DNA from: Bacteroides faecium
GTDB taxonomy: Bacteria; Bacteroidota; Bacteroidia; Bacteroidales; Bacteroidaceae
Assembly: GCF_012113595.1 (NCBI RefSeq)
Contig: NZ_CP050831.1
Location: 248,001-312,000, forward strand
Length of the DNA stretch: 64,000 nt
Direction: 5' to 3'
The number at the start of each line of letters is the position of its first letter. The first letter of the stretch is position 1. Shown piece after piece: positions 26,238 to 34,604 of this stretch. The notes beneath the pieces were generated by a model that did not search any database, was not told the origin of the DNA, and worked only from the letters and a program-made list of their open reading frames with translations. A program made the translations under genes and the position numbers.

Positions 26238-27151
26238 TTAATGTCATTAATATTGTAAGGAGTTTCCTGATAAACAAAATAGTTCAACCAGTTGGAGAAC
26301 AACAGATTGGCATGAGCACGCCAACGCACCAACGGACCTTTGTCAGGGTTATCGTCCACATAATAATTACGGGGAACGTCTATCGGCAAGCCTTTATCCA
26401 CGTCACGACGATATTCCGTATCCAACGTCAACGGAGAATATTCGGAATGTCCGGTAACGAAGAACTCACGCCCGCCACGCGCCACCGCCATATATACACC
26501 CGCATCTTTTGATTCGGAAAGCAGTGTCAGTTCCGGCACTTTCAGTATATCTTCCCGGCGCACTTCCGTGTGGCGGCTGTGGGGCACATAGAAACAATCA
26601 TCAAAACCACGGAAAATGGAGTGATAAGGTTCCAATACACGATGCTCGAAGATGCCGAACATCTTCTTTTCCAGCGGATACTTGGGAATCCCGTAATGAT
26701 GATACAATCCGGCTTGCGCTGCCCAGCATATATATAAGGTAGAAGTCACATGCGTACGTGCCCAGTCAAAGATTTCCGTAATCTCATCCCAATAAGTCAC
26801 TTCCTCGAAGTCCATCTGTTCCACAGGGGCTCCGGTGATAATCATGCCGTCGTACTTCTCGTGACGCATCTGGTCGAAATCCGTATAGAACGTCTTCATA
26901 TGTTCTATCGGCGTATTCTTGGACGTGTGGCTCTTAATCTTCATAAAGGAAATCTCCACCTGAAGCGGAGTGTTCGAGAGCAAACGCACCAAGTCCGTTT
27001 CCGTTGTAATCTTCAACGGCATCAGGTTCAGAATCACAATCCGTAGCGGACGAATGTCCTGCTGCGTAGCGCGGGAAGTGTCGATAACGAAAATATTCTC
27101 TTCCTTCAATAGCTCTATCGCAGGTAGTTTATCGGGTAAATTTAAAGGCAT
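26234..27151 (-). CDS. metA: Homoserine O-acetyltransferase/succinyltransferase
   Basis: A 305-residue MetA enzyme activating homoserine for methionine synthesis. The class I amidotransferase-like fold shows LRIVILNLMPLKITTETDLVRLL, then GMIITGAPVEQMDFEEV. The nucleophile Cys is in LYICWAAQAGLYHHYGI (about residue 142). The catalytic His and Glu region is EFFVTGHSEYSPLTL with SRHTEVRREDI. Acyl specificity (acetyl or succinyl) cannot be decided by eye; acetyl is likely because the partner enzyme at 994 is MetY. First gene of a three-gene operon with ATGA overlaps. Confidence 0.95.
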   Translation of the reverse strand: MPLNLPDKLPAIELLKEENIFVIDTSRATQQDIRPLRIVILNLMPLKITTETDLVRLLSNTPLQVEISFMKIKSHTSKNTPIEHMKTFYTDFDQMRHEKYDGMIITGAPVEQMDFEEVTYWDEITEIFDWARTHVTSTLYICWAAQAGLYHHYGIPKYPLEKKMFGIFEHRVLEPYHSIFRGFDDCFYVPHSRHTEVRREDILKVPELTLLSESKDAGVYMAVARGGREFFVTGHSEYSPLTLDTEYRRDVDKGLPIDVPRNYYVDDNPDKGPLVRWRAHANLLFSNWLNYFVYQETPYNINDIK

Positions 27152-27178
27152 AATCGCTATATATTAGTAATTTGAGCA

Positions 27179-27186
27179 CAAAAATA
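27179..27186 (-). promoter_or_regulatory. Promoter -7 box of the metA operon
   Basis: TATTTTTG on the minus strand, 28 bp upstream of the metA ATG at 27151. Confidence 0.5.
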
Positions 27187-27285
27187 CGAAAAATATAGCA
27201 CATAACAGGGACGTTGCTTATTTAGAAGACGTACAAATTAAGTCAATTTAATCATAGAAGCATAACAACCAATCAATAAAAGCCT

Positions 27286-27293
27286 TATTTTTG
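27286..27293 (+). promoter_or_regulatory. Promoter -7 box of the ferredoxin gene
   Basis: TATTTTTG, exact TAnnTTTG, 39 bp upstream of the ferredoxin ATG at 27332. No clear -33 element. Confidence 0.45.
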
Positions 27294-27331
27294 CGGAAGA
27301 AATTAGTACTAATAATTTAAATCTTAGAAAA

Positions 27332-27502
27332 ATGGCTTACGTAATTAGTGACGATTGTATTGCTTGCGGAACTTGTATCGACGAGTGTCCGGTAGAAGCT
27401 ATCTCCGAAGGTGATATCTATTCTATCAACCCGGATGTATGTACTGACTGTGGAACTTGCGCAGACGTTTGTCCGTCTGAAGCTATTCACCCGGCTGAAT
27501 AA
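27332..27502 (+). CDS. 2[4Fe-4S] ferredoxin, 56 aa
   Basis: A complete small gene between metA and aspC. Its product is a clostridial-type ferredoxin with two CxxCxxCxxxCP clusters: CIACGTCIDECPVEAI and CTDCGTCADVCPSEAI. It would be a soluble electron carrier for anaerobic oxidoreductases such as pyruvate:ferredoxin oxidoreductase. It has its own promoter and a strong terminator, so it is monocistronic, as expected of an abundant protein. Confidence 0.97.
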   Translation: MAYVISDDCIACGTCIDECPVEAISEGDIYSINPDVCTDCGTCADVCPSEAIHPAE

Positions 27503-27522
27503 TACAATCTACAAAAAAGTAT

Positions 27523-27555
27523 AGGCTGCTTTTCACGGAAGGCAGCCTTTTTTTA
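27523..27555 (+). terminator. Terminator after ferredoxin
   Basis: AGGCTGC and GCAGCCT arms with a short loop, then seven T residues. Confidence 0.85.
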
Positions 27556-27569
27556 TTTTCTCCTCTCGG

Positions 27570-27608
27570 ACAAAAAAGTAGTGGGCGGCTTCCTCGGAAA
27601 CCGCCCAC
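27570..27608 (-). terminator. Terminator after the aspartate aminotransferase gene
   Basis: GTGGGCGG and CCGCCCAC arms with additional inner pairing, followed on the minus strand by TACTTTTTTG. Confidence 0.8.
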
Positions 27609-27637
27609 TGTCTTATTTTATTCTATCTAAAAACCGC

Positions 27638-28831
27638 TTATTTCAATTTAGCCAATGCTTCTTTGATACGACGGATAGCTTCCACGATATTCTCATCGCT
27701 TGTAGCATAGCTCATACGGATACATTCAGGAGCGCCGAATGAAGCACCGCCCACACAAGCTACATGAGCTTCTTCGAGCAGGTACATTGCCAAGTCGTCC
27801 GAGTCTGCAATCTTACGGTCGCCGTTGCTCTTTCCGAAGAAAGCATCACATTTCGGGAACAGGTAGAAAGCACCTTGTGGAACGTTTACTTCAAATCCCG
27901 GAACTTCCTTAGCCAACTTCACAATCAAGTCACGGCGGCGTTCGAATGCTTTCTGCATTTCTTTCACCGGTTCCTGAGTACCTACATATGCAGCCTCAGC
28001 AGCCTTCTGAGATACAGAGCAAGGTCCGGAAGTGTACTGACCCTGCAATTTATTACAAGCCTTTACAATCCATTCCGGTCCGGCAATGAAACCGATTCTC
28101 CATCCTGTCATAGCGTAAGCCTTTGATACACCGTTCACAATCACTGTGCGTTCCTTCATTTCCGGGAACTGGGCAATGCTCTGGTGCGCGCCGATATAAT
28201 TGATATGTTCGTAGATTTCGTCAGCGATAACGATTACCTGCGGATACTTAGCCAGTACGGCAGACAAGCCTGCCAGTTCTTCCTTCGTATATACAGAGCC
28301 CGTCGGATTGGACGGAGAGCAAAGAATCAAGGCTTTAGTCTTCGGAGTAATGGCAGCTTCCAGTTGTTCGGGAGTAATCTTGAAATCCTGTTCGATACCC
28401 GCCGAAACAATCACAGGAGTACCTTCTGCCATTTTCACCATTTCCGGGTAGCTTACCCAGTAAGGAGCCGGCACGATTACTTCGTCACCCGGATTTACCA
28501 ATACGAGGATCGTATTACAAACAGATTGTTTAGCACCGTTTGCACAAGAAATCTGGGCGGCTGTATATTCCAGACCGTTTTCTTTTTTCAGTTTCTCAAC
28601 AATAGCATTGCGCAAAGCCGGATAACCCGGTACTGGAGAGTAACGGGAGAAGTTATCATCTATGGCTTTTTTCGCAGCTTCTTTGATGTGGTCAGGAGTA
28701 TTGAAATCCGGTTCTCCTACACTTAGGTTAATAACATCAACGCCTTGTGCCTTAAGCTCGTTGCTCTTCTGAGACATGGCAAGCGTCGCCGACGGCGACA
28801 AGCTGTTCAAACGATCTGATAATTGATTCAT
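27638..28831 (-). CDS. aspC: Aspartate aminotransferase (class I PLP enzyme)
   Basis: A 397-residue fold-type I aminotransferase, most like the prokaryotic AspB/AspC subgroup Ib. The start is LSPSATLAMSQKSNELKAQGVDVINLSVGEPDFNTP. Other marks are LCSPSNPTGSVYTKEEL, a PLP-ring Asp/Tyr region in VIADEIYEHI, and the Schiff-base lysine in VNGVSKAYAMTGWRIG. Converts oxaloacetate and glutamate to aspartate, the entry point for the thr and met genes in this window. Monocistronic, with its own terminator. Confidence 0.92.
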   Translation of the reverse strand: MNQLSDRLNSLSPSATLAMSQKSNELKAQGVDVINLSVGEPDFNTPDHIKEAAKKAIDDNFSRYSPVPGYPALRNAIVEKLKKENGLEYTAAQISCANGAKQSVCNTILVLVNPGDEVIVPAPYWVSYPEMVKMAEGTPVIVSAGIEQDFKITPEQLEAAITPKTKALILCSPSNPTGSVYTKEELAGLSAVLAKYPQVIVIADEIYEHINYIGAHQSIAQFPEMKERTVIVNGVSKAYAMTGWRIGFIAGPEWIVKACNKLQGQYTSGPCSVSQKAAEAAYVGTQEPVKEMQKAFERRRDLIVKLAKEVPGFEVNVPQGAFYLFPKCDAFFGKSNGDRKIADSDDLAMYLLEEAHVACVGGASFGAPECIRMSYATSDENIVEAIRRIKEALAKLK

Positions 28832-28913
28832 TTTGTATCTATTTTATTGTTGTTGAGTGAAAATCGTTGCAAAATAAGCGATAATATTTGATATATGAAA
28901 ACAAATCGGCAAA

Positions 28914-30128
28914 TTACTTATTAAAATGTAAAGTATGCCCCATTCTTTCTTTCTTCGTTCTCAGGTAGCGTTCGTTGTACGGATTAGGAACAGTTTCAAC
29001 AGGTACATTTTCTACTATTTCCAATCCATAGGCTTCTAAGCCGACACGTTTCACCGGATTATTTGTCAAAAGTCTCATTTTATGCACTCCCAGTTCGCGA
29101 AGAATCTGTGCGCCTACTCCATAGTCGCGTTCATCGGCAAGATGTCCCAGGCAAATGTTTGCGTCAACAGTATCCATGCCGTCTTCCTGAAGTTTATAGG
29201 CTTTCATCTTTTCCATCAGACCGATGCCTCGACCTTCCTGGTTCAGATAAACAACTACGCCCTTTCCTTCTTTCTCAATCATTTCCATGGATTTATGCAA
29301 CTGTTCTCCACAGTCACAACGCTGTGAACCGAGAATATCTCCGGTAGCACAAGAAGAATGAACACGTACCAGAATCGGTTCGCCCTCGCTCCACGTACCT
29401 TTAAATATAGCCATATGTTCCAATCCGTTCGATTTCTGACGGAAAGGAATCAGGTGGAACATTCCATGTTCGGTAGGCATATTCACTTCCACACCTTTTT
29501 CTACGATTGATTCCTGCTTCAAGCGATAGGCAATCAAGTCATGGATAGAAATCAGTTTCAGGTCATATTCGTCCGCCATCTTGCGAAGTTCGGGCAGACG
29601 AGCCATCGTACCGTCATCGCTCATGATTTCCATTAAAGCACCGGCAGGATAAAGTCCCGCCAAACGTGCCATGTCAACAGTAGCTTCCGTATGTCCTGCA
29701 CGACGGAGTACTCCTTTTTCCTGCGCATACAACGGATTGACATGTCCGGGACGCCCGAAAGTAGCCGGTGTGGAAGCAGGATCGGCCAATGCCTGAATGG
29801 TAGCGGCACGGTCGGCAGCAGATACTCCGGTAGAACAACCTTCCAGTTTATCAATAGTAACCGTAAAAGGGGTTCCCAGCACGGAAGTATTATCACTCAC
29901 CTGGTGCGGCAAATCCAGTTCCTTGCAACGGGACACAGTGATAGGCGCGCAAAGCACTCCACGTGCATGTTTCAACATGAAGTTTACATTTTCAGGAGTT
30001 ATCTTTTCAGCGGCAATAATCAGGTCACCTTCATTCTCGCGGTCTTCATCATCTACTACTATGACAAACTTGCCTTCTTTGAAGTCGGCAATCGCGTCTT
30101 CTATTCTATCCATTTTAATCTCTTCCAT
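28914..30128 (-). CDS. ribBA: RibBA: dihydroxybutanone-phosphate synthase / GTP cyclohydrolase II
   Basis: A 404-residue fusion for both entry steps of riboflavin synthesis. The RibB half (about 1-205) has FVIVVDDEDRENEGDLIIAA, the GVLCAPITVSRC stretch, and GHTEATVDMARLAGLYPAGALMEIM. The RibA half has VRVHSSCATGDILGSQRCDCGEQL with zinc-binding cysteines, then YLNQEGRGIGLMEKMKAYKLQ and LTNNPVKRVGLEAYGLEI. It is 5 bp from the LptF/G gene upstream and shares its promoter. The internal ATG at 30113 (MDRIEDAI) is an alternative start. Confidence 0.97.
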   Translation of the reverse strand: MEEIKMDRIEDAIADFKEGKFVIVVDDEDRENEGDLIIAAEKITPENVNFMLKHARGVLCAPITVSRCKELDLPHQVSDNTSVLGTPFTVTIDKLEGCSTGVSAADRAATIQALADPASTPATFGRPGHVNPLYAQEKGVLRRAGHTEATVDMARLAGLYPAGALMEIMSDDGTMARLPELRKMADEYDLKLISIHDLIAYRLKQESIVEKGVEVNMPTEHGMFHLIPFRQKSNGLEHMAIFKGTWSEGEPILVRVHSSCATGDILGSQRCDCGEQLHKSMEMIEKEGKGVVVYLNQEGRGIGLMEKMKAYKLQEDGMDTVDANICLGHLADERDYGVGAQILRELGVHKMRLLTNNPVKRVGLEAYGLEIVENVPVETVPNPYNERYLRTKKERMGHTLHFNK

Positions 30129-30133
30129 AACAA

Positions 30134-32032
30134 TTATTTATTAATTTTCTGTATGATGAATTGAACTTGTTCGTTATTCTTTATAATTCGTTCCATGTCT
30201 TTCGCCAGGCGGATACGGAACGCCCAAATGCGGAAATAGAAAAACAGCCCGATAGGGAAAATCACCCCGGCAGCCAAATTCAGCCAATATATATGGAACG
30301 GGCGTACATGAGCAGAAACGGGAATCACCGGATAATTGTTTAATGCCCCTATCAAAGTAGCCGACTTGGTATTGGACATTTCTTCCACCAATGCTTCCAG
30401 CCTATCGTTGATAGCCATTACTTCATCATCCTTCTCACCTGCCATCCATAACTTAAAGTAGTTCGGTGCTTTCATCAACTGATTACGGGCAACATATGCC
30501 TGACATTCCGCCGTAAGCTGTTCCAGTTCTCCCGGTATGCGTCCGTAGTCCGGGTCATGAATGATAACCTCTTTCTTGAACAAATGACGCACGCTACGGA
30601 TTCCTGCAATCTTCTTAAACCAGTTAATATACGCATCGGCATTCAGCACCACAGAGTCCTTGTTCGATTTGTAAGTAAGGAAGATACCCAGCGGAGCGAG
30701 AACCGCACTACTTGTCCACATCCCCATCCACACAATCCATTTACCGTCACGCGCCATCTTATAACCCGTGTTATCAATGATATAATAAATGATAAACACC
30801 AATACCGATACAATCACCGGCATACCCAAACCACCTTTACGGATAATACCGCCTAAGGGTGCTCCGATAAAGAAGAATAGCAGACAAGAAAGGGAAATCG
30901 TAATCTTCTTATGCCACTCCGTCTTATGCTTCCGGATGGCATAGTCATTATTTTCCATCGTGTATTTCTTGAAGCTAAGATCACTGGACACATTTTCGGC
31001 ACGGCTAGTGGCAGAAGATAACACCTTCTGCTTCTGTGTCAGCGATGCGGCAGCATAAAGACTGTCCACATTATACTCCTGAATATCCGCATTCTCGATT
31101 TTGACCGTATCTTCTTTGCTCAATCCGTAAGAAGGGCGGAAATTTCCTTCGGCCACTTCCCGGTAATATTGCCTTCCGATGCTGTCTCCCAGCACTTTCA
31201 TCGAGTCGATGGAAGCCTGTAACATTGTCATATTCTTGGCACTGGACTGATTACTCATGATACTTTCATCCGCCATATTAAAGTCGGAGTCAAATTCAAT
31301 CAATGTATGTTTCTCCCTGAATGATTCACGCCGATAGGGTACATTCTGCGATTTCATACTCTGTGCTTTCAGATTCTCAAATAAGTCACCGCTGTACAGA
31401 TGCAACCAGAGATGCTGTTTGTCAGCCGTCATCTCCATACGTCCGGAATCCGCATAGATGATATGCGCATTTTCGAATCCGTCCTTCATATTATAAATCA
31501 GGACATCGTAGAGCATACCGGTTTTCCGGTTCTTCTTGGCAACTTTCAGATTATAATCCTTTATCTCGGAATAGAATACTCCTTCGGGAATATCCAGTTC
31601 CGGGGATTTCTGTTTCATCGAAAGAATCAGGGTTCCCAGTTTAGCCTGGGCAATAGGACCAACTACATTTTGGAAATAGAATGAAACACCGACCAGCCCG
31701 CAGACAAAGAAGGCAAGCGGACGCATGATTTTGAGCAGAGAGATACCCGCAGCCTTCATTGCGAGCAATTCGTAGCGCTCACCGAAGTTACCGAAAGTTA
31801 TCAAAGAAGCCAGTAGCACTGCCAACGGCAACGATACTGGCACTAATGTCAATGCGGAATAAAAGAAGAATTGAGCCATTACGCTCATCTCCAATCCCTT
31901 TCCGACCAATTCGTCTACATATCTCCACAAGAACTGCATCATAAAGATGAACAGACAAATGAAGAATGTGCCTATAAAGAGCATGAAAAAGCTCTTTACA
32001 ATGAATATATCTAATTTCTTTATGCGTAGCAT
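30134..32032 (-). CDS. LptF/LptG-family permease (YjgP/YjgQ)
   Basis: About 632 residues. It is the inner-membrane part of the LPS exporter that extracts lipid A-core for transport to the outer membrane. N-terminal helices (FIVKSFFMLFIGTFFICLFIFMMQFLW and others) are followed by a large periplasmic region from about 150. Closing helices include ITISLSCLLFFFIGAPLGGIIRKGGLGMPVIVSV. Bacteroidetes members carry a longer C-terminal part, as here. The open frame starts at 32050, but the -7 box (32059-32066) puts transcription near 32052, so the ATG at 32032 (MLRIKKLDIF) is preferred. Co-transcribed with ribBA. Confidence 0.9.
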   Translation of the reverse strand: MLRIKKLDIFIVKSFFMLFIGTFFICLFIFMMQFLWRYVDELVGKGLEMSVMAQFFFYSALTLVPVSLPLAVLLASLITFGNFGERYELLAMKAAGISLLKIMRPLAFFVCGLVGVSFYFQNVVGPIAQAKLGTLILSMKQKSPELDIPEGVFYSEIKDYNLKVAKKNRKTGMLYDVLIYNMKDGFENAHIIYADSGRMEMTADKQHLWLHLYSGDLFENLKAQSMKSQNVPYRRESFREKHTLIEFDSDFNMADESIMSNQSSAKNMTMLQASIDSMKVLGDSIGRQYYREVAEGNFRPSYGLSKEDTVKIENADIQEYNVDSLYAAASLTQKQKVLSSATSRAENVSSDLSFKKYTMENNDYAIRKHKTEWHKKITISLSCLLFFFIGAPLGGIIRKGGLGMPVIVSVLVFIIYYIIDNTGYKMARDGKWIVWMGMWTSSAVLAPLGIFLTYKSNKDSVVLNADAYINWFKKIAGIRSVRHLFKKEVIIHDPDYGRIPGELEQLTAECQAYVARNQLMKAPNYFKLWMAGEKDDEVMAINDRLEALVEEMSNTKSATLIGALNNYPVIPVSAHVRPFHIYWLNLAAGVIFPIGLFFYFRIWAFRIRLAKDMERIIKNNEQVQFIIQKINK

Positions 32033-32058
32033 CTTAATAGGTTCGTGCATTTAAGACG

Positions 32059-32066
32059 CAAAATTA
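32059..32066 (-). promoter_or_regulatory. Promoter -7 box of the lptFG-ribBA operon
   Basis: TAATTTTG on the minus strand, exact consensus. It decides the start of the permease gene. Confidence 0.5.
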
Positions 32067-32108
32067 GCACAAAAAAAGGAGCATCGAAAATTTTTAGTTG
32101 AAAGTTAA

Positions 32109-32495
32109 CTAAAAACCACAAGTTCTTCTTAATTTAGCTACTTGTGACTCCCATAATTCTTTCATATCGCTTACCTCATCCGGCTCTGCGAAATCGGTTA
32201 TTTCTAATACATAGTCACTTGTCAGTTCATTATACGTCATTTTGATTTCGAAGTAATCGCGTTCGTTTTCATCATCCTGCCAACGGAAACGGATGAAAGA
32301 GAAAGCGCGAATAGCTGTAATCTCAGCTTTTCTCTGTTCAGTCTTCCCCCAATGGAACTCTACTATCTTATCATCGGATATAACTTTGTCAGCAAACCAG
32401 TCCTCCAACCCGGTAGGTGTACTAATGGCTCCCCAAAGAATATTTTTAGAAGTTGCGTTCAATAAATATTCCAAATGAATCTTTTCCTTTTTCAT
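32109..32495 (-). CDS. START-like (SRPBCC) domain protein, 128 aa
   Basis: A small AHSA1/START-like protein: KIHLEYLLNATSKNILWGAISTPTGLEDWFADKV at the start, then FHWGKTEQRKAEI, FIRFRWQDDENERDYFEIKM, and a C-terminal helix DMKELWESQVAKLRRTCG. This is the helix-grip fold that holds a hydrophobic ligand or partner. The family is almost universal in Bacteroidetes and of unknown function. Monocistronic by spacing. Confidence 0.85.
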   Translation of the reverse strand: MKKEKIHLEYLLNATSKNILWGAISTPTGLEDWFADKVISDDKIVEFHWGKTEQRKAEITAIRAFSFIRFRWQDDENERDYFEIKMTYNELTSDYVLEITDFAEPDEVSDMKELWESQVAKLRRTCGF

Positions 32496-32667
32496 AGCAA
32501 TTTCGAATTGTTTTTACGTGTGCCAAGATAAATACTTTTTTCTGAATACACGGTATAAATCAGACACTTTATTTAATTATTCTTTCACTATTGGCCCTCA
32601 AACTCCCTATTTATAGGGAAAATGAAAACCTTTCCTAAAGAAAAAAACAAAAAAAATACTGAATTGT

Positions 32668-32698
32668 TTTGGAGATTATGAAAAAACATCTATCTTTG
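32668..32698 (+). promoter_or_regulatory. Promoter of tRNA-Met
   Basis: TTTG (32668-32671), a 19-bp spacer, TATCTTTG (32691-32698). Full consensus, ending 21 bp before the tRNA. Confidence 0.75.
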
Positions 32699-32719
32699 CA
32701 CCCGCAATCGAGAAACGAT

Positions 32720-32793
32720 GGCGGGATAGCTCAGCTGGTTAGAGCGCATGATTCATAATCATGAGGTCCCCGGTTCAATCCCGGGTCCCGCTA
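32720..32793 (+). tRNA. tRNA-Met (CAT anticodon)
   Basis: A 74-nt cloverleaf. The acceptor GGCGGGA pairs with TCCCGCT, the D arm is GCTC..GAGC, and the anticodon loop is TTCATAA in stem CATGA/TCATG. The T arm is CCCGG-TTCAATC-CCGGG. CCA is not encoded. The CAT anticodon could also belong to the lysidine-modified tRNA-Ile2; elongator Met is the more likely reading. Confidence 0.9.
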
Positions 32794-32805
32794 CTTGATA
32801 AGAAT

Positions 32806-32850
32806 AAGGCATTTGAGAGGCTTCCACTCTTGGGTGCCTTTTTCTTTTTT
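32806..32850 (+). terminator. Terminator after tRNA-Met
   Basis: AAGGCA and TGCCTT close a stem with inner GAGAGG/CCACTC-type pairing, followed by TTTTTCTTTTTT. Confidence 0.7.
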
Positions 32851-32910
32851 ACTTCTTCGCGAAATCATAGTGAAATCCTCAATTACATTTCTACCAGAAG
32901 CCAATGTTGA

Positions 32911-32950
32911 ACAATAAAAATAGCCTCAACTTACAAAAAATTGAGGCTAT
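32911..32950 (-). terminator. Terminator after the GuaA-like gene
   Basis: ATAGCCTCAA and TTGAGGCTAT arms (32920-32929, 32941-32950), followed on the minus strand by TTTTATTG. Confidence 0.8.
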
Positions 32951-32974
32951 CGAAATATCATTTAAAAAGTTCTT

Positions 32975-34282
32975 TTATTCCCATTCTATAGTCGCATTGG
33001 GTTTCGGCGACATATCATAGCAAACACGATTTACATTCTTCACTTCTTTCAGAATACGATCTGTGATTTTCATCAGGACAGGCCACTCAACCGGTTCGAT
33101 AGTGGCTGTCATGGCATCTATCGTATTGACAGCACGAATGATAACCGGCCAATCGAAAGAGCGGGCATTATCACGTACACCAACAGATTTGAAATCGGGT
33201 ACTACTGTGAAGTATTGCCATACCTTTTTATCCAATCCGGCAATCTGGAATTCCTCACGCAGGATAGCGTCTGATTCACGTACAGCTTCCAGACGGTCGC
33301 GTGTGATAGCACCCAAACAACGTACACCTAAACCGGGACCAGGGAAAGGCTGACGGTAAACCATCTCATAAGGTAAGCCCAGTTCCAAGCCGCAGGCACG
33401 AACTTCATCCTTGAACAGTTGGCGCAAAGGTTCTACAAGTTGGAATTTGAGGTCGTCGGGCAGACCGCCTACGTTGTGATGAGATTTCACCATTTTAGCA
33501 GTCTTTGTTCCGCTTTCCACAATATCCGGATAAATAGTACCCTGAGCTAAGAAGTCGATACCGTCCAACTTACGTGCTTCTTCTTCAAACACACGGATAA
33601 ATTCACCACCGATGATTTTACGTTTCTGTTCGGGATCTTCCACACCTGCCAGTTTATCCAAGAAACGGTCGGTTACATCTACATAAATAAGATTTGCCTT
33701 CAACTGGTTGCTGAATACCTCGACTACATCTTCCGATTCACCTTTACGCATCAGACCATGATTCACATGCACGCATACGAGATTATCACCGATTGCTTTC
33801 AGAAGCAAAGCAGCTACCACAGAGCTGTCCACGCCACCGGACAGAGCCAGCAACACCTTCTTATCACCTACTTGACGCTTAACCAATTCTATCTGGTCGT
33901 TCACAAAGTTCGTCATGTTCCAGTTAGCTTCAGCTTTGCAAGTATCAAAAACGAACGATTTTACAGCATTTTTAATAGCTTCAATATCGTCCGTAAATTC
34001 TGCCAGTTTCACTTCACAAGCCGCTTTATCGTGACCGGCCGCCATGACAGGAATGCCCATTGTATAGATAGCCGGATTCACATCAATGCCAACACCGTCA
34101 ATCACATTGTTCGGTCCGCCATTGATTATAATACCCTTTACATTGGGTAATGCTTTCAGTTCTTCCACTGTGATGTCATGAGGATAAATCTCACTATACA
34201 CTCCTAACGCACGGATGGCGCGAGCCAATACCGTATTCTCATGACTACCCAAGTCAAGGATAACAATCATGTCCTGTTTCAT
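32975..34282 (-). CDS. GMP synthase homologue with reduced glutaminase domain
   Basis: 435 residues against about 507-525 for normal GuaA. The ATP-pyrophosphatase part is intact: LALSGGVDSSVVAALL at 146-161, QGTIYPDIVESG, KSHHNVGGLPDDLKF. The dimerisation domain ends MSPKPNATIEWE. The N-terminal class I amidotransferase domain is only about 95 residues. It keeps IIINGGPNNV, but where the nucleophile motif GVCYGMQ should be it has GIPVMAAGHDKAA, and the catalytic His/Glu segment is absent. It therefore cannot hydrolyse glutamine. It may use free ammonia, need a separate glutaminase, or have another substrate. A full-length guaA would be expected elsewhere. Confidence 0.9.
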   Translation of the reverse strand: MKQDMIVILDLGSHENTVLARAIRALGVYSEIYPHDITVEELKALPNVKGIIINGGPNNVIDGVGIDVNPAIYTMGIPVMAAGHDKAACEVKLAEFTDDIEAIKNAVKSFVFDTCKAEANWNMTNFVNDQIELVKRQVGDKKVLLALSGGVDSSVVAALLLKAIGDNLVCVHVNHGLMRKGESEDVVEVFSNQLKANLIYVDVTDRFLDKLAGVEDPEQKRKIIGGEFIRVFEEEARKLDGIDFLAQGTIYPDIVESGTKTAKMVKSHHNVGGLPDDLKFQLVEPLRQLFKDEVRACGLELGLPYEMVYRQPFPGPGLGVRCLGAITRDRLEAVRESDAILREEFQIAGLDKKVWQYFTVVPDFKSVGVRDNARSFDWPVIIRAVNTIDAMTATIEPVEWPVLMKITDRILKEVKNVNRVCYDMSPKPNATIEWE

Positions 34283-34341
34283 CTGATTCTGTTTTTTTAA
34301 TTATGTTATTGTCAATAGTTTCTTTAGTTTCAACTTATCCG

Positions 34342-34371
34342 CAAATATAAATATTTTGAAAGACGTTACAA
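34342..34371 (-). promoter_or_regulatory. Promoter of the GuaA-like gene
   Basis: TATATTTG on the minus strand at 34342-34349 with TTG at 34369-34371, spacing 19 bp. The -33 element lies inside the left direct repeat (34359-34398) that bounds the AbiE island. Confidence 0.5.
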
Positions 34372-34398
34372 TGTCTGACCTCTACAAAGTTTCATTTT
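34359..34398 (+). repeat. Left 40-bp direct repeat bounding the AbiE island
   Basis: Identical at 35 of 40 positions to 36863-36902, without gaps; all five differences are transitions. The shared ends are AAAGACGTTA and TCTACAAAGTTTCATTTT. Together the two copies bracket exactly the three AbiE-operon genes. Confidence 0.85.
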
Positions 34399-34506
34399 CA
34401 TTCAAAAAATGAATAAAACTTAGTTCTAAAATGAGCCAAACAATATATTTTTTTTCTTCCCTACCTTCTAATCCTTTAATATGGTTGCACTAAGTTATTC
34501 ACCGTA

Positions 34507-34552
34507 GGTATAAATCTACGGATAATATTTAAAATATCCGTAGATTTATACC
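34507..34552 (+). promoter_or_regulatory. Large palindrome, probable AbiEi operator
   Basis: Perfect 18-bp arms (GGTATAAATCTACGGATA at 34507-34524 and its complement at 34535-34552) lie around a 10-bp loop. It sits over the -33 zone of the TACCTTTG -7 box at 34571-34578. AbiEi antitoxins are known to bind inverted repeats ahead of their own operon and repress it. The link here is by position. Confidence 0.7.
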
Positions 34553-34570
34553 CAGCATTGATAAAATGAT

Positions 34571-34578
34571 TACCTTTG
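34571..34578 (+). promoter_or_regulatory. Promoter -7 box of the AbiE operon
   Basis: TACCTTTG, exact consensus. It lies inside the first codons of the longest frame (ATG 34566), so translation probably starts at the ATG at 34605. Confidence 0.55.
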
Positions 34579-34604
34579 CCGATAAATGTGCAGTAAATAA
34601 GCCT

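Noticed and set aside
27152..27178. SAM riboswitch ahead of metA
   Set aside because: The leader is under 30 nt and lacks any SAM-I or SAM-II consensus.
32720..32793. tRNA-Met as attachment site for the AbiE island
   Set aside because: The island starts 1.6 kb away and the flanking direct repeats do not match the tRNA 3' end.
34283..34565. A riboswitch or small RNA upstream of the AbiE operon
   Set aside because: The structure is a simple perfect palindrome over a promoter, better explained as an operator; no riboswitch consensus seen.
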